A stretch of DNA of 52,013 nucleotides, taken from contig QHSA01000157.1 of assembly GCA_003220315.1 (NCBI GenBank), forward strand, positions 1 to 52,013. The letters run 5' to 3'. Within the stretch, counting starts at the first letter, position 1. Each line of letters begins with the position of its first letter. Positions 7,367 through 13,942 of this stretch are shown here, in pieces. Made by a program: the position numbers and the translations under genes. The notes beneath the pieces were generated by a model, which was not told the origin of the DNA, ran no database searches, and saw nothing but the letters and a program-made list of their open reading frames with translations. Origin of the DNA: Candidatus Rokuibacteriota bacterium. Its GTDB lineage: Bacteria; Methylomirabilota; Methylomirabilia; Rokubacteriales; CSP1-6.

Positions 7367-8602
7367 TCAGGCGACGACCGTGATTTCTTCCACCGGGAAG
7401 GTACTGATGATCTCCGTCCGATCCGGGTGGACGATCAGCATCTCCTCGATCCGCACCCCCCACTCGTATCGTTTGCCGTGCTGGGTCTCCAGCGCGAAGA
7501 CCATGCCCGGCCTGATCTCGAGCGGGTGGTCGAGCGACCAGATGCGCGAGATCACCGGCTGGTCGTACTGGGCGAGGCCGAGGCCGTGACCCCAGAGGTT
7601 CGCGGCGGCCTGGTCCTCCTCGGCGTAGCCCCACGCTTCCCGCGCCGAGGGCCACTTGAGCGCGATGTCGCGGGTCGTCGCGCCGGGACGCACCGCGTGG
7701 ATGGAATCGTAGAGCCACTTGAGCGCGGTGGCGTAGTAGTCCTTCATCTCCTGCGTCGGCTTCTTACCCACGCAGTAGGTCCGGTAGTAGCACGACTTGT
7801 AGCCGTTCCACGTGAGCGCCGCGAGGTCCATGAACACGATCTCGCCCGGCCTGATGATGCGGTCGGAGAAGTTCCGCCAGTTGGGCCAGGTGTTGGGGCC
7901 CGAGGAGACGATGACGTCCTCCACGTCTTCCATGCCGGGGATCGCGTAGAGGAACTCCATGATGTGGGCGGTCACCTGGTTCTCCGTGAGGCCGGGCTTC
8001 AAGAAGCGCATCGTCTCCCAGTGGGCCGCGTCCCCGATCGCCCCCACGACGCGCAGGCATTCCTGCTCGTCCACGTTCTTGATGGCCCGCGCCTCCATCA
8101 TGGGCGTCATCCCGTCGGCCCACTTGAGCTTCGCCTCGCCGAACTGGTTCAGCATGTTGATGTCGATGAAGTCCACCCCGAGCGTCTGGTCGGCGACGTC
8201 GTAGCGTCGCATCTCCTTCACGACCGCGTCGGTGAACTTCTTCACCTGCTGCTTGGACGCGGGGCCGGCCGCGCCCTTGATCCAGGCGTACGACCAGCGG
8301 ATGTTCTCCTCGGGAATCCAGGGGGCGTGGCGCTGGATCTGGAACCCGATGTCCCCTTGCTCGAAGAGCACCGGCGGGCCGTCGCCGCAGAGGAGCGCGT
8401 AACGGAGCCCGGGCTTCAGCCGGTTCCAGCCCGGCGTCAGGGTGCTCGTCACGTAGCGAACGTTCTCGTCGTACATCAGGAGGAGGGCGCCGAGGTTGTG
8501 CGCCTTCATGCGCTCGCGCGCCCGCTCGAGCCGGTACTTCCGGAGGCGGTCCCAGTTGACCCGCTGCTGCCAGTCCACTCCCACGGTGCCGAAGTTCGCC
8601 AT
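7367..8602 (-). CDS. M24-family (Xaa-Pro peptidase/creatinase fold) protein with one metal ligand changed
   Basis: 411 aa: an N-terminal creatinase-type domain (about 1-165) and a C-terminal pita-bread domain. Of the five M24 metal ligands, Asp259, His339 (GHGLGL), Glu372 (ALETQHG) and Glu386 (RIEEML) are present. The position of the second Asp in the usual GYxSD motif is Cys271 (GYKSCYYRTY). Canonical dinuclear prolidase/aminopeptidase P chemistry may therefore be altered. Creatinase and DMSP lyase DddP show that the fold is used for non-peptidase reactions. It starts at an ATG behind a GGGGGA ribosome site and heads the minus-strand cluster with the zinc dehydrogenase. Confidence 0.85.
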   Translation of the reverse strand: MANFGTVGVDWQQRVNWDRLRKYRLERARERMKAHNLGALLLMYDENVRYVTSTLTPGWNRLKPGLRYALLCGDGPPVLFEQGDIGFQIQRHAPWIPEENIRWSYAWIKGAAGPASKQQVKKFTDAVVKEMRRYDVADQTLGVDFIDINMLNQFGEAKLKWADGMTPMMEARAIKNVDEQECLRVVGAIGDAAHWETMRFLKPGLTENQVTAHIMEFLYAIPGMEDVEDVIVSSGPNTWPNWRNFSDRIIRPGEIVFMDLAALTWNGYKSCYYRTYCVGKKPTQEMKDYYATALKWLYDSIHAVRPGATTRDIALKWPSAREAWGYAEEDQAAANLWGHGLGLAQYDQPVISRIWSLDHPLEIRPGMVFALETQHGKRYEWGVRIEEMLIVHPDRTEIISTFPVEEITVVA

Positions 8603-8677
8603 GCTGTCCCCCAGAGACCGGGTCCGGATCAGGCTCCTGGTCGCGAACAGGGATATTCCGTCAGGAAGTCGGCGAGG

Positions 8678-9037
8678 TCAAGCCAACGGTACCAGCTTCG
8701 ACCTTCGTATGCGATGATCCCGCGTCACGAGCGGCACGCGATGGACCACGCTGGTCGCGGCGATGATCTCGTCCGCCGGGTCGCCCCGCACGTCCAGGTC
8801 GCGGATGGCTCGGCAGACATCGAGGCTCAATGGCCAGGTGTGCAGCCGCGTCAGCGCACGGACAAGCTCGGGGTCGTCCAGGTTCACGGCAATCCTGCCG
8901 AGCTGCGCGAGCTTGCCGATCTCCCACAGGACGATCGCCGAGATACTCCATGTCTCACGCGACAGGAGCGCTGATTCGCGGCGGGTCAGGTCGCCCATCA
9001 GGGCGTGGAGGAGGATGTGGGTGTCAAGATTCAGCAT
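8678..9037 (-). CDS. PIN-domain toxin (VapC-like ribonuclease)
   Basis: 119 aa from the ATG at 9037, where the PIN fold begins (MLNLDTHILL). The acidic metal-binding set is visible: Asp5, Glu39, Asp89 (PADEIIAAT) and Asp107 (VTRDHRI). The family cleaves RNA, often initiator tRNA or rRNA loops, and is neutralised by its cognate antitoxin. The start overlaps the antitoxin gene by 14 bp, the usual arrangement of such modules. The reading frame is open upstream of 9037, but that part is the antitoxin gene in another frame. Confidence 0.85.
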   Translation of the reverse strand: MLNLDTHILLHALMGDLTRRESALLSRETWSISAIVLWEIGKLAQLGRIAVNLDDPELVRALTRLHTWPLSLDVCRAIRDLDVRGDPADEIIAATSVVHRVPLVTRDHRIRRSKLVPLA

Positions 9038-9242
9038 CCCAGCGCAGCCCCGTCGACAGGATCTTCCCCCTGATCCGGATCCTGCCCTTGAACTTGCCGA
9101 TGAGGCTCGCCGACTCGGTCTCGACCGGCACGAGCCGCGCCACGGGCTTTCCATGTTTCGTGATGACGATGCCCTCCGGATCGACCTTATCGAGGAGCGC
9201 CAGGCACTGGGCCTTGAAGCGAGCGGCCGCGATGGTCTTCAT
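9024..9242 (-). CDS. Phd/YefM-type antitoxin
   Basis: 72 aa. The N-terminal MKTIAAARFKAQCLALLDKV followed by ITKHGKPVARLVP is the Phd/YefM DNA-binding fold; the C-terminal tail is basic and would wrap the toxin. It precedes and overlaps the PIN toxin gene, and such antitoxins usually repress their own promoter together with the toxin. Confidence 0.82.
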   Translation of the reverse strand: MKTIAAARFKAQCLALLDKVDPEGIVITKHGKPVARLVPVETESASLIGKFKGRIRIRGKILSTGLRWDAES

Positions 9243-9324
9243 GGCCAGATTTTACGTCTAGTCACAAAGTCTGTCCACTTCGTGCGAAGACGGATCGCTT
9301 CCGCATATCCCTTTCCTGCCCCCG

Positions 9325-9792
9325 CTACGTCTTGTTCGGCTCGAACCCGGGGGCGTGGAGCGGGGCGGAGATCGACCGGTCGACGGGAGTCCCGGCGATG
9401 CCGTGGGACATGTCCTTCGCCGTCAGGAAGACGACATCCTCATCCGGGGTGGCCAGCGCCGAATGCACGACATTGGACGGGATATAGATCAGCGAGCCCG
9501 CCGGCACGCGCGACTTCACGCCGTCCACCTCGCTCTCGAGGGTGCCCCGCAGGACGTAGATCCACTGCTCGTTCGGGTGGCTGTGGGGTCGACCGCCGGT
9601 TCCCCTCGGCACGCGCATCAGCCCGATCTGGATGCGCTCGCCCTCGATGACGGACCCGTGGGCCGTCGAGTAGCCGGGACCCGCGTCGATCGTGTGGAGC
9701 GCAGCGAGGTCGAAGGTGTATCGCCCGGCGCCGGCCTTGATCGCGCCCGGGGTCAGTGTCGTCGACGGCTGGGGCGTGCGCACGTTCCGCAT
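9325..9792 (-). CDS. Cupin-domain protein
   Basis: 155 aa from the ATG at 9792, which has a strong GGGAGGG ribosome site; the frame is open upstream but carries no family sequence. A single conserved beta-barrel is evident, with metal ligands His70 and His72 (PHSHPNEQW), Glu75 nearby, and His110 (PSNVVHSALA). The RGTLESEVDG and PAGSLIYIP turns are typical. Small cupins of this type are metal dioxygenases, isomerases or sensors; the function is not assignable. Confidence 0.8.
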   Translation of the reverse strand: MRNVRTPQPSTTLTPGAIKAGAGRYTFDLAALHTIDAGPGYSTAHGSVIEGERIQIGLMRVPRGTGGRPHSHPNEQWIYVLRGTLESEVDGVKSRVPAGSLIYIPSNVVHSALATPDEDVVFLTAKDMSHGIAGTPVDRSISAPLHAPGFEPNKT

Positions 9793-9869
9793 CTCACATC
9801 CCTCCCCGAGGTGTTCGGACGATCGCGCGGCGATCATAGTGGGCCGAGTGGGCAAACGCAACCCGGCCG

Positions 9870-9875
9870 TATAAT
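9870..9875 (+). promoter_or_regulatory. -10 box of an orphaned promoter
   Basis: A perfect TATAAT lies 27 bp before the GTG of the truncated Gfo/Idh gene, with a GGAGG ribosome site between. No good -35 hexamer is visible. It appears to be the leftover expression signal of the broken gene. Confidence 0.4.
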
Positions 9876-9901
9876 ACACGGCACCCCGTGGAGGCACGCA
9901 C

Positions 9902-9949
9902 GTGAGTCGGAGGATCGGTGTCGGCATCATCGGGACCGGGTGGATCGGC
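9902..9949 (+). pseudogene. 5' stub of a Gfo/Idh/MocA-type oxidoreductase
   Basis: From a GTG at 9902 with a GGAGG ribosome site, the frame reads Val-Ser-Arg-Arg-Ile-Gly-Val-Gly-Ile-Ile-Gly-Thr-Gly-Trp-Ile-Gly. This is the first beta strand and glycine loop of Gfo/Idh/MocA dehydrogenases. The homology stops abruptly at about 9949 and the frame runs into a hairpin and the 3' end of the amidohydrolase gene. About 95% of the gene is missing. Confidence 0.55.
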
Positions 9950-9965
9950 CGTCCCGAACGAGAAC

Positions 9966-9997
9966 GATGGCCGGAGACTCGGGAGTCCCCGGCCATC
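9966..9997 (-). terminator. Hairpin downstream of the Tat amidohydrolase gene
   Basis: A 9-bp arm GATGGCCGG pairs with CCGGCCATC; an inner GACT/AGTC pair extends the stem around a CGGG loop. It lies 31 bp past the amidohydrolase stop codon (minus strand). There is no strong U-run. Confidence 0.5.
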
Positions 9998-10028
9998 GGC
10001 GTGCTAGGTGGGCGGGCTCTCGGCCGAG

Positions 10029-11543
10029 CTAGGCCGAGCGCTTGGCGATGAAGCCGTGCGCGTGATTGTCGCGTAGCTCGTCGAGCTTACCGGCGATGCG
10101 GTACTCCTCCTTGATCTGGGCGTACTTGTCCAGGGGCAGCCGCGGATACTCGGCTCTCAAGTTGAGGTTGTAGAGCCGAGCCGAGTTCAGGCCGAAGATC
10201 TGGCTCTTCACACCGCCCGTCGCAGGACCAAGCGGGGCGAACTTGTGCTTCTTCTGCATGTCCTCGGGGATTTCGAGCCGGCGCAGCGCTTCGATCTGCC
10301 ACTGCGGCGACCCGTACAGCACCGAGTCGGTGCCCCACACGACGTGATCGACGCCCATGCCCTTGATCCAGGTGCCCAGGAGAGCCGCCGCGAAGCGCGG
10401 GTTGGCTGTGCACGAGTTGGCGAAGCTCGTCCCCATCTCCGCATAGACGTTCGTGACACCGTGCTCGGCCGGGATGCGGGCGAGGTCGCTCGCCCATTTG
10501 ATCTCGCCGGTCTGATCGAACTCGGCGAGGGCCCGGTCGGGCAGCTCCTGGAAGGCGCGCAGGCCGCCGTGGTAAATGACGAAGTTCAACTGCGGCCAGT
10601 CCTTGGCGGCCTTGGCAATGTCCCAGGGCGTGTTGTACTGCCACACGCCCGCCCAGCTCTGCTCGTAGTCGACCGGCATCAGCCCCTTGTGGATACACAG
10701 GGTCTTGATGCCCACCTTGACGGCCTTCTCGTAGAACGGGTACACGAGCTTCTGGTCGTCGAGCCGCCAGGGGTACTTGGTCTTTGCCGACAGCGGGTCA
10801 CCGATCGTGTAGAGCTTCCAGCTGTCGGGATTCAGCTTGTCGATGGCGAGGTCGACCCCGTCCATCCAGCCTGGCTGCCCCGGAGTGATGACGGCATGGC
10901 CCAGCATCCGCCGGGTGCCACCCCCCACCCGGTTGACCATGTCCACCGCCTCGCGGATCTGCGTATTGGGGAGGAACTCCCACGACCTGTCGTCGAAGGG
11001 CGCGCCGCTCAGAAGCGCCACTGAGGTGTCACTGTTGAGGAAGATCTGCCGCACGTAGTTCTCGAACTTGTAGTAGTAGAGATCCGTCTGCTCCGCCTTG
11101 GTGAGCGTGGGGTTCCAGTGCTGGGAGGCGAAGGCGGCGAGTCCCAGAATGCCCGGTTGCGAGTATTTGTCGTGGACGAAGTGCGTCTGGACGTCGAAGA
11201 TGAACTGCCCCTTCATGGCGTCGGCGCGGTCGGCGGCGCGGGCAGGATCGGCGGCCTCAGCCTCCGAGACGTCGAACAGGTCGCCGAACACCTGGTTCAT
11301 CGCCAGGAAGGCCGCGGCCATGCCGCAGCTCGTGCGAAGAAACCGGCGCCGATCCAAACCCTGCCTGGCGCCGTGTCGGTCCGCCAACTCCTTGATGCGC
11401 GCTTCGACTTGCTTCTGCTGCGCGGTTTGCGGCAGCGGGTTGAACTCTCCGTTCGAGACGATCTGGGTCGGAACAGGCGACGGAAACGCGTGTTCCGCTG
11501 GCTCGACTTCAGCGAGCTCACGTTCGCTCAGAAAAATGCCCAT
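10029..11543 (-). CDS. Tat-exported amidohydrolase-2 family metallohydrolase
   Basis: 504 aa from the ATG at 11543 with an AAGGAG ribosome site. A twin-arginine motif (DRRRFLRTSC, 64-73) and a hydrophobic stretch (GMAAAFLAM) lie about 60 residues into the protein, so the Tat signal has an unusually long N region. The barrel begins at FIFDVQTHFVHD (the His-containing first metal strand), continues with NFVIYHGGL and reaches the late WGTDSVLYG Asp element, the amidohydrolase-2 pattern. Such enzymes are hydrolases or decarboxylases of cyclic and aromatic substrates. It is preceded on the same strand by the cyclase-family gene. Confidence 0.85.
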   Translation of the reverse strand: MGIFLSERELAEVEPAEHAFPSPVPTQIVSNGEFNPLPQTAQQKQVEARIKELADRHGARQGLDRRRFLRTSCGMAAAFLAMNQVFGDLFDVSEAEAADPARAADRADAMKGQFIFDVQTHFVHDKYSQPGILGLAAFASQHWNPTLTKAEQTDLYYYKFENYVRQIFLNSDTSVALLSGAPFDDRSWEFLPNTQIREAVDMVNRVGGGTRRMLGHAVITPGQPGWMDGVDLAIDKLNPDSWKLYTIGDPLSAKTKYPWRLDDQKLVYPFYEKAVKVGIKTLCIHKGLMPVDYEQSWAGVWQYNTPWDIAKAAKDWPQLNFVIYHGGLRAFQELPDRALAEFDQTGEIKWASDLARIPAEHGVTNVYAEMGTSFANSCTANPRFAAALLGTWIKGMGVDHVVWGTDSVLYGSPQWQIEALRRLEIPEDMQKKHKFAPLGPATGGVKSQIFGLNSARLYNLNLRAEYPRLPLDKYAQIKEEYRIAGKLDELRDNHAHGFIAKRSA

Positions 11544-11681
11544 GCGTGTCTCCTTGCGTGGCCCCTCGGGGCGCGTACCGTGAAGCGAACTCACCGGTCT
11601 CTCAGGAGTGCCGTCGTCTCGGGTCTCCCCTCCCTTCTGGGCCGCGCCGCTCAGACACGGATCCGTCCGCGGCCCGCACCG

Positions 11682-12659
11682 TCACTTGATCGCCTGGGGG
11701 TTGATGGGCGAGCCCACCGCGCGCGTGATCGGCAGCGGCGGCGCGACGAACATGAACTCATGGACCCCGTCCTTCGCGCAGTCGTCCCCCAGCGCCTCGA
11801 GGTCGAAGATCTCGCCGACGAGAAGCCCCATGTTGACGACCATGACGAGGTGGAGCGGCTGGAACGACCCTGGAAGCTCGTTGGGCCGGACCTCCGCCCC
11901 CCAGGTATCGGTGGCGAGCCCGGCGATCCGCTTCTCGTAGAGCCACGGAGCGGTGAGGAAGGAGAGCCCCGGCGCGTCTCCGGCCGAGAAGGTCCCCCAG
12001 CTTCGCTCCCGGAGCCGTCGTCCCACGTCCCCCGTCCGCACGAGGACGATGTCCCCGGGCTCGACGCTCACGCGCTCTCTGGCGGCGCAGCCGTCGAGGT
12101 CCTCGATGGAGATCGCCTCACCGGGGCGGAGCGCGTCGACGCCCTTGTGGCGCGCCAGGTCGAGGAGGACGCCTCGGCTGACGATCTTGTCCTTGTAATG
12201 CTCGATGCCGTTCCGGGCGGCCCCCGTGGACGAGACCAGGCTCGCGTCGCGGCCGCCGTACATCTTGCCGTTGTGGAAGATGTGGCCGAGCCCGTCCCAC
12301 TGCGTCCCGCACTGGAGGAACATGGTGACCTGGTCGTCGGCGAAGCCCCAGCCGTACGGAAGCTTCTCGAAGCCCGCCAGCGTCTGTCGGCCCGTCGCGT
12401 GGTCCGTGCCGGTGGCCACCATGCTGTGGATGGGGTTCACACGTCCGAAGGCGCCGGTCTGGGGGCCGCTCGTGTCGAAGTTGAGCGCGCACGAGATGAC
12501 CTTGCCCTGTCGCACGAGGCGGGCGGCGCGCGTGATGACGTCGGGGGTGATGAAGTTGAGGGTCCCGATCTCGTCGTCGGGGCCCCAGCGTCCCCAGTTC
12601 CGGAACCTGGCGCAATACTCCTCGAGCAGCGCGGGCGTGACCGCGGCGCGCGTCGTCAT
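11682..12659 (-). CDS. Cyclase-family (kynurenine formamidase-like) hydrolase
   Basis: 325 aa resembling PF04199 proteins. The usual metal motif HxGTHxDxPxH is present in modified form as QCGTQWDGLGH, with Gln replacing the first and second His; this variation is common in the long branch of the family. An N-terminal PDDEIGTLNFITP element is characteristic of that branch. Members hydrolyse amide or lactone bonds. It shares strand and direction with the Tat amidohydrolase, about 140 bp upstream of it, so both may act on the same imported compound. Confidence 0.8.
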   Translation of the reverse strand: MTTRAAVTPALLEEYCARFRNWGRWGPDDEIGTLNFITPDVITRAARLVRQGKVISCALNFDTSGPQTGAFGRVNPIHSMVATGTDHATGRQTLAGFEKLPYGWGFADDQVTMFLQCGTQWDGLGHIFHNGKMYGGRDASLVSSTGAARNGIEHYKDKIVSRGVLLDLARHKGVDALRPGEAISIEDLDGCAARERVSVEPGDIVLVRTGDVGRRLRERSWGTFSAGDAPGLSFLTAPWLYEKRIAGLATDTWGAEVRPNELPGSFQPLHLVMVVNMGLLVGEIFDLEALGDDCAKDGVHEFMFVAPPLPITRAVGSPINPQAIK

Positions 12660-12742
12660 CGGTCCCTCCCTCGGTCCGAGGCGCCACGGCAGTGTCCCGC
12701 CCTCGACGTCATGTGACGCGCCCGCCAGCGCACGGCGTCGGG

Positions 12743-12801
12743 GCCGACGGGCACGCGCGTGCCGCGTGGTCCCGCGAGCCCTGCCGCGCGCGCCCGTCGG
12801 C
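12743..12801. repeat. Large imperfect inverted repeat, probable terminator
   Basis: Arms at 12743-12759 and 12785-12801 pair at 16 of 17 positions around a 25-nt loop. It lies in the 195-bp gap after the PQQ dehydrogenase/XoxJ-cytochrome operon and before the cyclase gene start, so it most likely ends the upstream minus-strand transcript. Confidence 0.55.
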
Positions 12802-12854
12802 CCGCTGCGCGGCGCGATCGCGGCAGTCGTTCACATGACCTTTCAGACGGGACA

Positions 12855-13940
12855 CTAGTTGGCGTCGCTCCGCTGGACGGATTCGAGGAACGTCTTGATC
12901 TTCCAGATCGTGTCCTCATCCAGCGCCGGGCCCCACGGCGGCATGCCCTTGGTGGGCCGACCCTGGGTGACGGTGATGTAAAACACCTGGTCCTCGTGCG
13001 CGCCGTAGCGGGTGCTGAGCCGCCGGAGGTCGGTGCGCGGCTCCGGATTCGCCGCGTTCGGCGAATGGCAGTGCGAGCAGTGCGTGTTGAAGAGCGTCCG
13101 CCCCGCCGCCACCGCCGAGGCGTCGCCCCTAAACGGGTTGCGCTTGCCGGCAGGTGCGAGATCGACCGGCGCGTCGAGTGGGAAGTGATACTTGGCAGCC
13201 AGCTGAGGGATGGCGGGCTCCAGCTCGGCCAGAACGCGATCCAGGTGGTCGCGCAGGGATCGATCGGCCGCTCTCACCCCGATGGCCGCACGCCACCGCA
13301 GATTGAGCCCGGTCACCGAGGTGATCCGGAACTTTCCGAGGAGGCCGCGGCGCGCGGCTCGGTACCCCGCGTCGGGGCCCCACAGGAATGCGGCGTCGAT
13401 CTGCCGCTCGGCGAGCGCGTCGAGTGCCGCCTCGGTCGATCTGAACGTCGTGAGCCGGACGCGGTCACGGACCGACAGGAGCGTCTGAGGCGTGGACGCG
13501 AAGAGAACGCCGACCGACATCCCGTCGAGATCGTCGAGGCTGCGAAGGATGAACGTCGGCGGCGCGACGACCGCATAGCCGACTTCGAGGAAGGGACGGG
13601 TGAGGGCGATGGTCGCCCCCGGGCCCCGGTCGGTCGCGTGGGGGAGCCCGATGAACATGTCGCAGCGGCCGGCCACGAGGGTGGGCCGCAGGGCGCGCCG
13701 GCCGACGTCCGTCCGGAAGAAGAAGGGCTCGACCCGCGTCCCCATCCGATCGGCGATGAGCTCGGCCAGCTCGAGGTACATCCCCTGCTCGCGGGAGTCT
13801 GCGCTGGTGAAGGGAGCGTTGTCGGGATCGGCGCACACGCGCAGGGGCGCGGCCTCCCCGTCGCCCGCGACGAGGCCGATGATGGCGAAGCCGAGCGCGG
13901 CGGAGACGAGCCGCAGGGCTCGTCTCCGCCGCCGGGTCAC
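12855..13940 (-). CDS. XoxJ-like periplasmic binding protein fused to a cytochrome c (XoxJ-XoxG fusion)
   Basis: 361 aa from a GTG at 13940. An N-terminal arginine-rich signal/membrane segment precedes a type-3 solute-binding domain (about 33-255; LRVCADPDNAPFT, GMYLELAELIADRMG), the MxaJ/XoxJ type. A C-terminal class I cytochrome c (about 265-361) follows, with heme site Cys288-SHC-His292 and the distal Met in GMPPWG. In methanol dehydrogenase systems XoxJ helps mature the dehydrogenase and XoxG accepts its electrons; here one polypeptide would do both. It starts 2 bp after the stop of the PQQ dehydrogenase gene, so they are cotranscribed. Fused XoxGJ proteins are known in NC10 bacteria. Confidence 0.83.
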   Translation of the reverse strand: MTRRRRRALRLVSAALGFAIIGLVAGDGEAAPLRVCADPDNAPFTSADSREQGMYLELAELIADRMGTRVEPFFFRTDVGRRALRPTLVAGRCDMFIGLPHATDRGPGATIALTRPFLEVGYAVVAPPTFILRSLDDLDGMSVGVLFASTPQTLLSVRDRVRLTTFRSTEAALDALAERQIDAAFLWGPDAGYRAARRGLLGKFRITSVTGLNLRWRAAIGVRAADRSLRDHLDRVLAELEPAIPQLAAKYHFPLDAPVDLAPAGKRNPFRGDASAVAAGRTLFNTHCSHCHSPNAANPEPRTDLRRLSTRYGAHEDQVFYITVTQGRPTKGMPPWGPALDEDTIWKIKTFLESVQRSDAN

Positions 13941-13942
13941 CG

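Noticed and set aside
7205-8974. 589-codon plus-strand open frame
   Set aside because: Lies opposite the M24 and PIN genes; no recognisable domain and antisense composition.
9841-9870. GGGCAAACGCAACCC resembling a GEMM core
   Set aside because: Only the first half of the core matches; the tetraloop stem, GGACGCAAAGCC element and closing strand are missing.
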